From Amyelois transitella (taxonomy: Eukaryota; Arthropoda; Insecta; Lepidoptera; Pyralidae): 64,000 bases of DNA. Below, one piece after another: positions 9,812 to 20,752 of the stretch (position 1 is its first letter; each line of letters starts with the position of its first letter). A program made the position numbers and the translations under genes. The notes beneath the pieces are model-generated. The model did not search any database. It saw only the letters and a program-made list of their open reading frames with translations, and was not told the DNA's origin. The stretch spans positions 496,001-560,000 of the forward strand of contig NC_083536.1 in the NCBI RefSeq assembly GCF_032362555.1, given 5' to 3'.

Positions 9812-10740
9812 GTTAATCGCTTCCTCTAGCAGCTCCATTTTCTTTCCTTCTATATATAATTTGTTATTTTTTATAACAGCATATTTTCCTTTGCTTCGTG
9901 CTTTAAACATTTCTTCACGTAGTAATTTCATTTCTTTTAATGCATTTCCTTCCATATACTGTGATACAGAAAGGCCAGTTCCTTTGAAAAACTAGCTATT
10001 ATTTAAAATATATTTGGTCATCTTTTTACTGATTAGTTCAATTATTAATGGACGGTGTTTATTATTGCTGAATCTTCCCATTCTGTGAGTTTCCTCTATG
10101 TAGCCAAGAAGATCTATGTTGAGGATTTCACGAAAGGCCTCAGCTACTCTCCCGTGTAGGTCGTATTCGGATTCTTTATATTCATGGAGACCGTAGAGTA
10201 CAATTTTTTTATTGCTATTTTCTGGTATTGCTCGTGCTGGTAATTCGCTTGATCCTGGGCTTCGAACTTTATGTTCGATCTCTTAAATTTCTTTTATCAA
10301 TTTCTCGTTTTTTTATTACTTTGACTATTGACTTATGTTTTCAAGCGTCAAGTCCGATTTTTCTTTAGAGTTTTCTTTGATGAGTGTGTCTCCTAGGATG
10401 CTTATTTCTTCGGAGTTTACTGAATCATTCATCATTGTAAAAGTCCTTTTATTTCGCGATGTTACATGGCTCACTTCCGATATGGAATGAGAGGCTTGCT
10501 CGTCATGATGCTCGCCATGGCGTATAGGCGTGTTAGAGTTGCCTTCTTTAGGTATTTTACAGATACATGCTTGGCAACGCCAACTTTTTTTATTCTCTTT
10601 TGACATAGTATTATAAAACCTCGGGCTGGATACATTGGCACATACAAGGTCATATCTTTCATCACATAAAGAACAGTCCAGATACTCTCTATCAGTGATG
10701 ACTTGTGTGCATCCTACACTGACTGCACTGATGTTGACAT
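9812..10740 (-). pseudogene. LINE-X ORF1 remnant (PHD-like finger plus FP-like domain)
   Basis: The piece at 10606-10325 encodes SWRCQACICKIPKEGN, matching the end of the PHD-like finger in LINE-1 ORF1 (WKCPECLSKIPKQGN). The N-terminal half is in another frame (10740-10600). The C-terminal piece (about 10260-9812) has KIVLYGLHEYKES, THRMGRFSNNKHRPLIIEL, GTGLSVSQYMEG and KYAVIKNNKLYIEGKKMELL, the FP-like RNA-binding region. Multiple frameshifts and stops are present. Confidence 0.7.
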
Positions 10741-11387
10741 TATTATACTAATTAATTATGTGATTATTTCGTATTTCCCAAATGAGCCCTCTAGTGGTGA
10801 TTTAGCAATTCTCCGAAAGTAGATCAATAGTTTTGCTTTTGCTTCCTGCAACTTCTGCTTGTTGTGTTATGTATTTGTTATTGGAATCTTCGGTAGATGG
10901 CGCTGTTTATAATTGTTACCATATAGATTGTTTTATTTGGTCTCAAGAGATAACGAAAACAAGATTACAAAGAAGATATGACAATTTTGATTTATTTTCT
11001 ATGTATTTTCGTACCTTATTTTTCATTTATTTCTTCGTTCTTCGTACTCGTTTATGGTCGGTATTTATTGTAGTGTAATTAGCGCTGGCTTTGCCGATAT
11101 AACACTTGCACCGTATTTTCACTTTATTTAGAGATGATATTTAACGATATTTACGAGATTCACTGTTGTTTTCTATTTATAAGCAATTATTTACACAGAG
11201 CAGATACTGTACTATCCATTATTATAACTACCCTCCTCCAACTGTCTCCTCCTTAAGGACTCCGACTCCTCCTTAAGGAGTATGGGAAGACCCCACGTCA
11301 GCAGCGCCTTTCGCTGCTCGATTGTCGCCCGGTAAGGTTGTTGGTTGTGGTTGGCATCAATAAGAGTGAGTCTGTTCCATTTATTAT
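10741..11387. other. Non-coding, probably LINE 5' leader sequence
   Basis: No supported gene. It begins as the likely 5' leader of LINE-X (gccctctagtgg at about 10788, gatggcgctg near 10898). Around 11240-11275 it contains repeated ctccttaagga units forming a small palindrome. The segment 11290-11387 (gtcgcccggtaaggttgttg onward) is unassigned. Confidence 0.4.
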
Positions 11388-11680
11388 TTTGTTGTTTGTT
11401 TATTTGTAAACAACTTTTTGTTTGTTTGTAAACTCTTTATTGCACATAAAAATAAATATAACAAATTACAAAACAGTTATTGGTTTAGAAGAATATGTAC
11501 AATGGCGGACTTATCCCCAATGGGATTTCTTCCAGTCAACCAAAATATAAAGGAAAATCCAAAATTAAAAAGGCAGCGCACATAAAAAGCAATGAGGATG
11601 CAGTATAATTAACAATACATTTCTACATAATTAAAGATAAACATAAATAATTTATATATATATATATTTATATATAAGAC
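11388..11680 (-). mobile_element. LINE-D family 3' untranslated tail
   Basis: It matches, with substitutions, the 3' end of the LINE-D' copy at 41548-41800: a (caaa)n-type tail, then gtaaactctttattgcac, tacaatggcggacttatccc and cttccagtcaaccaaaat in the same order. The coding 3' end of the same family resumes at 24380, so this is probably the tail of one copy split by Gypsy-A and other sequence. Confidence 0.75.
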
Positions 11681-11944
11681 AATTTAGTCAATTCTGTGAG
11701 AACTCTCGACAAATTAAACTACGTGTTGCTCTGTAAAACAAAGATTATTTTTATTTATAACTTTTACATTAGAAAAATACACACAATTACAATTACCAAC
11801 TGAAATAAAACAAACTATACCTGTAAAACAAAGAAACGACATTTAAAGTTACTTTGTCGATCTCTTTTTACTACTTAACACAATCTTTAATTCACCTTTT
11901 TATTATCGTAAATCTGACGCCATCTTGTGTTTACAATATCATCT
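11681..11944. other. Unassigned AT-rich spacer, left flank of Gypsy-A
   Basis: No ORF or known element recognised. It ends in the atct(t) target duplicated by Gypsy-A and continues on the far side at 24256. Confidence 0.5.
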
Positions 11945-12329
11945 TATAGCAAACCGTAGCGCCAAATATCCGGTACGAGCGAATCGCGCATGCGCGCCAC
12001 GGCGATATCGAGACTAATCCAATAGTTATCGACTCTGACATCGCCGTCCAATCATAGGCCACGACGCACGCGCCACCACTACTAGTTCCCACCGCGTACG
12101 TCCGCCATGTTTATGACTCTCTTCCGCCCTTTCTTCTCTTTTGGTAAGTCACCGCGTGCGCGTCTTTCCTAACATTGTTTTGTTAAATACCTTAGTCAGG
12201 GCTAATTAATTTTAAGAACTCAACCCTTGTTCTCATTAAAATAGTTTTTATATATATATTCTGTGTAGTGTACCAAATAAACCTTTTATCAACAAAGTGA
12301 CTTTTTATCATCTACAACACTACCTCATA
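11945..12329 (+). repeat. 5' LTR of Gypsy-A
   Basis: 385 bp, starting tatagcaaac and ending acctcata. The 3' copy at 23871-24255 differs at two positions, pointing to recent insertion. The termini are not TG...CA. Confidence 0.92.
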
Positions 12330-12331
12330 TG

Positions 12332-12347
12332 TGGCGCTCCAACGTTA
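12332..12347 (+). promoter_or_regulatory. Primer-binding site of Gypsy-A
   Basis: tggcgctccaacgtta lies two bases after the 5' LTR and begins with TGG, complementary to a tRNA 3' CCA. The tRNA identity is not determined. Confidence 0.65.
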
Positions 12348-12395
12348 GTTTTTTCATACAGTGTTAGTGTTCAGTTTTTTTCCCGGTGACTCAAA

Positions 12396-13428
12396 ATGCC
12401 GATAACAAGGAGTCGTGCGGCAAGTCTAACTCGCAAGGAAGATACACCAGAGGTATTTCAAGACCCTTCGCGACCAACGTCGCCGTCTGCCAATTTTCAA
12501 TATGGCAGCGACGCCGCCGCTTCATCGCCAACGCTACGTACCGACGCCACGTTTTCGGGAGAAAACGTCGCAACCATAATCGCGTCACTTCAGCGATCTC
12601 AAACCGAAGCATTCAGAGACTTGCTGGAGTCCGTAACGAGGGCAAACTCCACTCCAATATCGGTTCGCTAGGTCAAGGAACCCTAGCGCGCTGCACATTT
12701 ACATTCGCGGGCCAACCTCAAGAAAGCGTTGAGGCATTCACAGACGCTGTCAAAGCCTACAGCGATTGTGCCCAAGTCGCGGATGCTAACATCATAAAAG
12801 GGCTATCGTTCCTTTTCAAAGACGAAGCTGCCACGTGGTGGCAAGGAATCAAACACTCGGTGTCGTCATGGCAGGAAGCCAAAAATAATCTCGTTAGTGC
12901 ATTTGGTGATCGACGGCCACCTCATCGTATTTATCTGGAAATATTCGCTAAACCGCAGAAGGAAGAAAATACGGACATATTCATATCACGTATTCGTGCC
13001 CTTCTCGCCCGGCTGCCGAAAGGCGACCTGTCTGTGTCCGCGCAACTAGACATAACATACGTGTTGCTCCACAGCCGTATTAGGAAAAGAATACGAAGAG
13101 AAGAATTTAATAATTTTGCCGATTTGCTCCGCCTGGCGCGAACCATCGAGGATTCATTCGACGAGGCCCGGAGGCCTAGTTCAGGTCCCGCCATCCCTCC
13201 TCCCCCGTCTTCTGATACCGCACCCGCACGCGTTCCGACCGTAGCCGCGCGCGCACCCGCGCGCCCCTCGGCGCGGCCTCCACCTCCTTCAGCTCCGGTG
13301 CGACAACCACCTGCGTCAGCTGCCCCGACGGCGATGCAAACGCAGGAGTCCGCCGCCGTCACTAAGAAATCCCGGCCAACGTGTGTTTACTGCATACCAG
13401 GGACCAGTGTCGTAAGTTGAAGAATCAA
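12396..13428 (+). pseudogene. Gypsy-A gag with two frame-disrupting lesions
   Basis: It starts MPITRSRAASLTRKEDTPEV and stops at 12671. The capsid region then continues in another frame: FTFAGQPQESVEAFTDAVKA, DEAATWWQGIKHSV and IFAKPQKEENTDIFISRIRA, the usual Gypsy gag capsid layout. A Pro/Ala/Arg-rich GC-rich segment follows (13170-13370). The nucleocapsid knuckle is damaged: CVYC at about 13381 is followed in the -1 frame by HTRDQC, lacking the normal four-residue spacer, which suggests a small deletion. The product would have been the particle-forming structural protein. Confidence 0.85.
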
Positions 13429-14645
13429 GGTGAGTCGCAATCTTTTAATAACTCTGCGGAAGTGCATAACGATAATAATAGTGCTAGTGAAATATCAAGT
13501 GCGCAAAACCAAGCATTTTATTCTTTAAATTCACGGGACATACAAAGTGTTTCGTCGCGTTTTTCATCCAAAAACTGTAGTCATAAATCATGTAATAGTA
13601 GGCATAATCAAATATCTAGTTATAAGTTACATTCTCCACATAATTTTATAACTAATAATAATTCGCATTTTTCTGATGACGTATTTTGTGCTCCTAATGA
13701 CAACAGATGTAACTCCAAAATTCCAAAAAACGATATTTCCCAATTTTGTCAAACATCATGTTGTAATTCGAAATCTTGTTTATGTGAGTTATCAAATAGT
13801 TCAAATATAAAGTGCCATAAGCCTAAAAATACAAAAATAATTTTTTGCACTAAATCTTGTAAAGAAAATTGTCTTAATTCAAATTTTTCAAATATGGATG
13901 TAACTACTAAACATTCCATTCAAAGTAACAATTCTATTTTGCCTGTATCTGTTTGTGACAATTCGAATTTTGAAAACGGTCCTAACTCCGAAAATTCAAA
14001 TAACGGAGTTACCTACTTTTGTGATAAGACCAGTAGGAAAATTTTTCCTATGTGCAAAAATGATAATATAAATAAGTTATGTTGTGATAATTTTTTTTTA
14101 TGTAGCGGAACCGATGTTGCACGCGGTGACGATTTCGCGGAAACCACCTTTGGGCGCGATTTAAGACCCATTTTTAATATTAAAATTTTAGGTTTTCATG
14201 GTACCGCGTTGATAGACACGGCGGCCAAGCACTGTATCGCTGGCCACTCGCTATATACTCTCCTTCTAAGTCAGGGACATCGCCTCCACTCGTCGTCGCG
14301 TGAAATAAAGCTTGCCGACGGCGTAGTGCGCTCAATGGATGTACTCACCACCACTATTGATGTGCACTTAGAAACGAAAATTATCACCATGCCTTTTATA
14401 ATTTTTCCCGAATCAACTAATAATGAAACATTGTTAGGTATCGATTTTATTACCGCCGCCGGCGTAGTTATAGATTTTTATAAGGGCGTATGGTTCTTCA
14501 GTACTAATGGTGAGGTCCAATATAAACTGTGCTTCGAACCTATCTCGCGTAGTGTGTCCTGTGCTTCAGCAGAAATTTTAAGAGCTGATGAAGGTACTCA
14601 GCTTACGCCTGCCGAGCGACAAGCGCTTGCTGGCGTCATCGCCAG
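13393..14645 (+). pseudogene. Gypsy-A pol, N-terminal part: Asn/Cys-rich linker and aspartic protease
   Basis: After the broken zinc knuckle comes a linker of about 260 residues that is strikingly rich in Ser, Asn, Cys and Lys, and AT-rich (13430-14110). Then comes a retroviral-type protease: ALIDTAAKHCIAG with a D-T-A active site, the flap region KLADGVVRSM and ETLLGIDFI. TQLTPAERQALAGVIA leads toward the RT. The frame is cut at 14645 by the 5' LTR of Gypsy-B. It resumes at 21096, once one copy of the ccag duplication is discounted. Confidence 0.85.
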
Positions 14646-14984
14646 TGTAGTATAGGTATCACTTAAGATATAATAAATTAAATATTAAAGACATTGGTTA
14701 TATTATGATGTCATAGTTTGGAATGCATGCAAGTCCTTATAAGGCATAGTTGATAAAACATTATTGTTTATATTTAAGATCCGTACATCGGAATGTTAGG
14801 TACTCTTTTGAGGCACCGCTATTTGAATTAATATTTTATTTTATTATTAAATGTAAACATCCAACCACCCACTTAGGAGGGTGACGTGTATTACTAGTAT
14901 ATAAGTTCCCTTATAATCAAATAAAAGTTAGTTTCAACACAGCTCGTACTTGTTTTACTTGTGTCCCGATCACCCATCAACACA
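14646..14984 (+). repeat. 5' LTR of Gypsy-B
   Basis: 339 bp, TG...CA ends. It contains a TATA-like tatataag near 14898-14905 and an aataaa polyadenylation-like signal near 14920. It is identical to 20753-21091 except at one noted base (tttcaacac versus ttacaacac). Confidence 0.93.
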
Positions 14985-15002
14985 TGGCGACCCTGCCAGT
15001 GC
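14985..15002 (+). promoter_or_regulatory. Primer-binding site of Gypsy-B
   Basis: tggcgaccctgccagtgc directly follows the 5' LTR. It starts with TGG as expected for tRNA priming. Confidence 0.75.
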
Positions 15003-15093
15003 GCGCGCGTCCAGTTACTTAGCTCGAATCTGAGAGGACCTTCCAAATATAGTATACGACTAAATTCCAATCTATCTCGATATGTAATTTACG

Positions 15094-15357
15094 ATGGGGA
15101 ATCATCAAACTGCTCCAGTCCCGCCTGCCTCTAGCACACCTCCCGAGATTTATACTCAATTGGGAAAAAACAATTTAATTGAGCAACATTATTTAAGCCA
15201 AGGACTTAATAATATAAATTTATACCTCTGTATTGTGGTAGTTGCTGGATTTCTAATTATCATTTTTGTATTGATTCGTTATATCAATACCTGTTTAAAC
15301 AAAAGAATTGAGAAACGTGCACAGGGAGAAATATTTAAACAACAAGTAAGAAACTAA
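15094..15357 (+). CDS. Gypsy-B accessory ORF-a: small single-pass membrane protein
   Basis: 87 residues, first ATG after the primer-binding site. The N-terminus MGNHQ fits an N-myristoylation context (Gly at 2). A Pro/Ser-rich start is followed by a strong hydrophobic segment at residues 46-63 (LYLCIVVVAGFLIIIFVL) and a basic tail (RYINTCLNKRIEKRAQ). There is no signal peptide or glycoprotein layout, so it is not an envelope protein. Short ORFs of unknown role precede gag in 412-like elements. It ends one base before ORF-b, so both are probably read from the genomic RNA leader. I do not know its function. Confidence 0.65.
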   Translation: MGNHQTAPVPPASSTPPEIYTQLGKNNLIEQHYLSQGLNNINLYLCIVVVAGFLIIIFVLIRYINTCLNKRIEKRAQGEIFKQQVRN

Positions 15358-15358
15358 A

Positions 15359-15679
15359 ATGGAAAGATACATTAAGGCCGTAGAAGAAGAAATAAAGATA
15401 TTGTGTGAGTCGTATAATCTCTTTTGTCAAGGCACAAACGTTACCAAGGAAGAAGGGCGCACAGCGATAGTAACATATGTGGAAGGACAAAAAGGTCACT
15501 ATCGGTGGAGTCCCGAGAATATGACAGCAAAAATATTTGCGGATATTTCTAGACTATTGGACGTAGAGTTTGAAGATGGGACTAAAGGTATAGCCCAGAT
15601 GTCCGTAATCTACGAGGGAAAGTTATTATTTATATGGAAAATCGTGTGGGAAAGAGACAGCACATATGCTGAGTGGTGA
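15359..15679 (+). CDS. Gypsy-B accessory ORF-b, unknown function
   Basis: 106 residues, ATG one base after the ORF-a stop (taa a atg), an arrangement compatible with termination-reinitiation. The sequence is acidic and ordered-looking (MERYIKAVEEEIKILCESYN, GHYRWSPENMTAKIFADISR, FIWKIVWERDSTY). No catalytic motif, membrane segment or zinc finger is recognised. It holds no stop over its length although pol of the same copy has decayed. It may correspond to the second pre-gag ORF of 412-like elements; that match is from memory of layout, not a search. Confidence 0.6.
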   Translation: MERYIKAVEEEIKILCESYNLFCQGTNVTKEEGRTAIVTYVEGQKGHYRWSPENMTAKIFADISRLLDVEFEDGTKGIAQMSVIYEGKLLFIWKIVWERDSTYAEW

Positions 15680-15821
15680 AAAGTGTTAAAGTGCGTGTGA
15701 AAAGTGCACCTATGGACTCTAGGTGATATAAATTGTAAGTATATTAACTAGCCTTTATATTCATTAATTATGTTCTTATATTATGTATCATCAATTTACT
15801 TTATAAAAGTGAGTAAGATCT

Positions 15822-17036
15822 ATGGCAGATATAGAACAGTTAATTGAAGGGTTAAAAGATATTAGAACGTATTTAATTAAATTGGGACCAGCACGACGTA
15901 AAACTCAGAATTTAGAGATAAAAATTAAAGACGTGGAACAAAATTATTTAAAATTTAATGAATTAATTAAAAATTATAGTGATCTTATAAAATCTGGTAC
16001 TATTGACGAAAAAGTAGTAAAAAACATTAATAAAGTAAGTGCAATATACATAGATTTATATGATAACATTAAAAATTTATTTACTGAAAAGAATCAAGAA
16101 GACATGGAAACTTTTAATATTAAAACAGCTTTAGGATTAATACCTGTAATGACAGAGGATGAAAAAGCTATTCAACAATTAATTGATAATATTGAGTACT
16201 ATAGCTCAATGTTAACTAAACCGGAGTGTATATCAAAATTGATACAATTTATTTTAAAAAGCAGGTTAACACAATCCGCGAAACTAAAACTAAATAATGA
16301 CTATCCTACTATTGTCGCATTGTTGAATGATATGAAGAGTAATTTACTTGCAAAAAAAAGTGCTAACGCAGTACAAACAAAATTACATAACGCAAGACAA
16401 AATAGTGTATCTATTTCCGAATTTGGACAAGAATTATCGGAACTTTTCGTTAAATTAACAATTGCACAAGCCAATGGTAATTCCGATGACTACAAAACAT
16501 TAAGAGCAATTAATGAGAAAATGGCAATTAAAAAATTTGCTGATGGGTTGCGAAATCGTAGGATTAGCACCATAATCGCAGCTAGAAATTTTGACTCCCT
16601 TAAAGATGCCATTCAGGCAGCAGTAGATGAAGAAACAACTGCACCAGGAGCACCTGAAGGTGTAAGTTTATTCTATCGTAATAACACACATAGAGGAACC
16701 TATCGTCATGCAGTAGGCAATAATCAACAGAGAGGTAATTTCAGGGGAAATTATTATAAGACATTCAATACTACTACAAATCGAAATAACAGTAATAATA
16801 TGCGCTATAACCAGAAATTTCAACGAGGTTATAACGCATCAAAAAGTTTCCGGGGAAGAAATACTTCAAGTGGATACAATAGAGGTATTAATAGAGGTAT
16901 CAATAGATATCAAAACAATAGGAGCAATCATCAAAATACATATAAAAATACGGGAAATATTAACATGCTTAGTAGTACATCAGGTAATATAAATAGTGAA
17001 GAGAATTTACAACTTGATGAGTTTTTTCGTGAATAA
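15822..17036 (+). CDS. Gypsy-B gag
   Basis: 404 residues, intact. The N-terminal third is helical and coiled-coil prone (LEIKIKDVEQNYLKFNELIK). The middle is a capsid-like region (RLTQSAKLKLNNDYPTIVAL, NSVSISEFGQELSELFVKL, IKKFADGLRNRRISTII). The C-terminus (residues 285-385) is an Arg/Asn/Gly-rich tail (GNNQQRGNFRGNYYK, SFRGRNTSSGYNRGINRG) in place of Cys-His zinc knuckles, probably binding RNA. It overlaps pol by 41 nt. Pol is in the +1 frame relative to gag, so pol needs +1 frameshifting or internal initiation at 16996 or 17017. Confidence 0.85.
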   Translation: MADIEQLIEGLKDIRTYLIKLGPARRKTQNLEIKIKDVEQNYLKFNELIKNYSDLIKSGTIDEKVVKNINKVSAIYIDLYDNIKNLFTEKNQEDMETFNIKTALGLIPVMTEDEKAIQQLIDNIEYYSSMLTKPECISKLIQFILKSRLTQSAKLKLNNDYPTIVALLNDMKSNLLAKKSANAVQTKLHNARQNSVSISEFGQELSELFVKLTIAQANGNSDDYKTLRAINEKMAIKKFADGLRNRRISTIIAARNFDSLKDAIQAAVDEETTAPGAPEGVSLFYRNNTHRGTYRHAVGNNQQRGNFRGNYYKTFNTTTNRNNSNNMRYNQKFQRGYNASKSFRGRNTSSGYNRGINRGINRYQNNRSNHQNTYKNTGNINMLSSTSGNINSEENLQLDEFFRE

Positions 17037-20000
17037 TAATCACATATTTACAGTCGGCAATTCAATGACTATAGAGTTATATTGTAATGGTAACTTAAAC
17101 ACTTGGTTGATTGACTCAGGAGCCACGATATCAGCAATTAAATATGAATATATTAAGAAACATAACATAAAAATGCATTTTAGTGATTTACAAATCTGTG
17201 GAATTGGAGGTAATATAAAAGCAATAGGATATACTTATTTACGATTACAATTAGGGAATGACGTTATTACTCAAAAGGTTTATGTTTTCAATTCCTTACC
17301 ATGTATTACAACAGGCATTCTTGGACATGATTTCTTATACAAAAATAAAGCCATACTTAATTATGAAACAGATACAATTTCGATTGCATTGAATAATCGC
17401 AAATTAATAACGTTAAAATTAAAGAATAAGTCATGTTACACATTAACACCACGTTCAGAATCTATTGTATATGTGAGATGTAACATAAATAAAGATTGTG
17501 TAGTTTGTGCTAAAGAATTAAATGAAGGAGTATTTATCGCTAGCACTATTGCCAAACCTATTGATGGAAAAATACCTATCTTAATTTTAAATACTACGAA
17601 TAAAGAAATAAAATTAGACAAAATAAATACCACAGTACACGACCTTGATGATTACAATTATTGCAAATTCGAAAAACCTAATGAAATTAATGCTGATAGA
17701 GTTAAAACGTTGTTTACTCAGTTGAATTTAAATCATTTAAATACGGAAGAAAAAAAGGAATTAAATAAAATATGTGCCAAATACGCCGATGTTTTTCAAT
17801 TACCAAATGATAAATTAACCGTCACAACATTATGTAAACAGTCGATACAATTAAAACCAAATATTGATCCAGTATATACAAAAAATTATAGGTTGCCACA
17901 AACACAAAAAAAAGAATTAGATAAACAAATAGATAAAATGTTAAAGGATGGAATAATAGAACCAACAAGAAGTGAATGGTCTAGTCCCGTATTATTAGTA
18001 CCAAAGAAAGTTGATCCATCGGGCGAAAAGAAATGGCGCCTTGTTATTGATTACAGAAAACTTAATGACAGGATCCAGGATGATAAATTCCCTCTGCCTA
18101 ACATAACCGAAATATTAGATTCCTTATCTGGTTCTATTTATTTCAGTCATTTAGATCTTTTTTCTGGTTATTACCAACAGGAACTCGAAAAAGAATCAAG
18201 AAAATTTACAGCGTTTTGCTCAGGCCAGTATCAAATGACTCGATTACCTATGGGTCTAAAAATTAGCCCAGGTGCATTTAGCAGAATGATAACATTAGCT
18301 ATGTCAGGTTTAACGTACGAAAAATGCTTCGTGTATTTAGATGATATAGTGGTTTTCGGCCGAAATTTAGAAAATCATAATAGTAATTTAATAAGTGTTC
18401 TTGAAAGATTAAGAAAAGTTAACTTGAAATTAAATCCAGTAAAATGCGAGTTCCTAAAAAAGGAACTACTATACTTAGGTCATGTAGTAACAGCTGAAGG
18501 AATTTTACCAGATCCAGGCAAAATAGAAGCGATTCGTAATTACCCAACACCAAACAACGAAAAAGAGGTAAAAAGTTTTGTTGCTTTGGCAAATTATTAC
18601 AGGAAATTTATATCCAAGTTCGCAGAAAAGGCTTACCCATTAACCCAGTTAAGTAAAAAAAATATTAAATTTCATTGGGACAAGAATTGCCAAAATGCTT
18701 TTTGTAGTTTAAAGAAAGCAATAAGTTTCCCGCCGGTATTGCAATATCCAAATTTCAGTGAAAACAACGAATTTATTTTACAAACAGATGCATCAGGATA
18801 TGCTATAGGTGCGGTTCTTTCAAATAATGACGATCGCCCAATAGCTTTTGCAAGCCGAAATTTAAATAAATCTGAACTAAATTATGCTACCATAGAAAAA
18901 GAACTTCTTGCTATAGTATGGGCAATCAAATATTTCAGACCATATTTATATGGTACCTACACATTTTAAAATAAAAACAGATCATAAACCTTTAATTTAT
19001 CTTTTTAACATGAAAGATCCCTCTAGTCGTTTAACAAAGTTTAGACTTCTTTTAGAAGAATATGATTTCACTGTAGAGTACATAAAAGGAAAAGAAAACA
19101 TAGTGGCAGATGCTTTATCACGTACGAAAATCACTGTTAAAGATTTAAAAGAAATGAATGAATGTATAAATGTCATGACGAGAGCAATGAGAAATAGAAT
19201 GGCAAAACAATCGAGCCAAAATATGAATCAGGAGAACAACTGTAGGACTGATCACCCGAAAGTTGTAGATATTAACTCCAAAATAAATGGATGTGTCGAA
19301 TTACGTTTTCTAAACGTTACTGAGCTCAGAAAAATAAAAGCATTAATGCGCAGTAAAAACTATGATATTCAAGAACTAGGAAATTTTACATACGTTAAAA
19401 ATCAAAATACTCTTTATATTAAACCACTTTCCTCAGAACAAAAGGTACGAGATACCCTTGTGAAGGAACTTGGTATAGCATGTGAAAAATGGAAAATAAA
19501 TCAAATAACTGTTATTAAAGATAATAACAATAAAATGATAGTAGAAAAGCTAGCTAATGAAATAAAAAACGATGTTAATTGGACTAGTCCACAGTTATGT
19601 ATACTAAAAAATGTATCAAGAGTAGAAAATAAAGACGATAGGAAGGTAATATTAAATGATTTCCATTTACTACCCACTAGCGGTCACGCAGGGATTAAAA
19701 GAATGTATAACAATATAAAAAGACGTTATTTTTGGATAGGACTAGAAGACGATATTAAAAATTTTGTGAAAAAATGTTCTAAATGTCAAAAAGAAAAGTT
19801 TTCTTTGTATACTAAGGAACCTATGACTATCACAACCACAGCCAGCACTGCATTCCAGAAAATTTTCTTAGATGTTGTTGGACCCTTAGACACAGATACA
19901 AAGAACTTTTCTTACATTTTAACCCTTCAATGCGACTTAACGAAATATATTGAAGCCTACCCATTAGTGACGAAAGGTTCAAAAGAAATCGCTGAAACTC

Positions 20001-20680
20001 TAGTAAGTAATTTTATACTACGTTATGGTGTTCCAGAAATGATAACAACCGACAGGGGTTCCGAATTCACTTCAACTATTTTTCAAGAAGTATGCAATTT
20101 GTTACAAATAAAAAAGAATACATCTACAGCATATCATCATCAAAGTATTGGGGCATTAGAAAACACCCATAAAAGTCTTGGCGCTTATCTTCGAATACAA
20201 ACTGATAATAATCCAGAACATTGGAGTAAGTGGCTACCATTTTGGTGCTTCGCTTACAATACTTCAGTTCATACTGAGACAAAATTTACACCATTTGAAT
20301 TAGTATTTGGTAAAAAGTGTAACCTACCTAGTAATTTAACATCTCAGATTGAACCTCTGTATAATCATGAAAATTATCCAATGGAACTTCGTTATAGGCT
20401 TCAAATATCTCAAAGAGATGCTAGGGAAAATTTAATTAAGTCTAAAATTGTAAGAAAAGAAAAGTATGATAAGTATATTAAGCCAACAGTATATAAACCA
20501 AATGATGACATACTTATAAGAAATGAAAATAGAAATAAGTTTACTAGCATATTTTCAGGTCCATATAAAGTTGTGAGAGAGTTAAGTCCAAATGTAGAGA
20601 TAATAAAAAATGGCAAGATAGATGTAGTTCATAAGAATCGTACTAAGAGATATATACCCGATACTAATTGTACTAGTTAA
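16996..20680 (+). pseudogene. Gypsy-B pol (protease-RT-RNase H-integrase), one 4-bp duplication
   Basis: The frame 16996-18969 has protease LIDSGATISAIK, RT motif A YFSHLDLFSGYYQQ, catalytic FVYLDDIVVF and RNase H start LQTDASGYAIGAV. At about 18952-18966 an inserted 4-bp repeat shifts the frame. The second frame (18950-20680) completes RNase H (KIKTDHKPLIYLF, ENIVADALSR) and has integrase: zinc finger His/His then CSKCQKEK, FLDVVGPLD, MITTDRGSEFTS and GALENTHKSL for D,D,E. About 1,220 codons in all. Apart from that duplication every catalytic residue I looked for is present. Confidence 0.92.
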
Positions 20681-20752
20681 AAAAAAAAAAATAATGATAA
20701 AAAAAAAAATATATATATACATACATATATTTTTTTTTGTAATCGGTGGAGA
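20681..20752 (+). promoter_or_regulatory. Gypsy-B 3' leader and polypurine tract
   Basis: A/T homopolymer runs (20680-20740) followed by ggtggaga directly before the 3' LTR, the expected plus-strand primer site. Confidence 0.6.

Larger units (their letters stand above)
6159..10740 (-). mobile_element. Degenerate CR1/Jockey-type LINE (LINE-X) interrupted by mariner and RTE
   Basis: Minus-strand remnants appear in the expected order: ORF1 (10740-9812), endonuclease (9790-9043), linker (7726-7337) and RT (7336-6159). A mariner element at 7727-9040 splits it, and the RTE fragment replaces the 3' end at 6158. Frameshifts and stops throughout mark it as one of the oldest layers in this part of the window. 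Confidence 0.8.

Noticed and set aside
12931-13362. Minus-strand Gly/Ala-rich ORF opposite Gypsy-A gag
   Set aside because: Antisense shadow of the Pro/Ala/Arg-rich gag segment.
15094-15357. Envelope gene of an errantivirus-like element
   Set aside because: Only 87 residues, located before gag, with one membrane span and no signal peptide, cleavage site or glycosylation pattern typical of envelope proteins.
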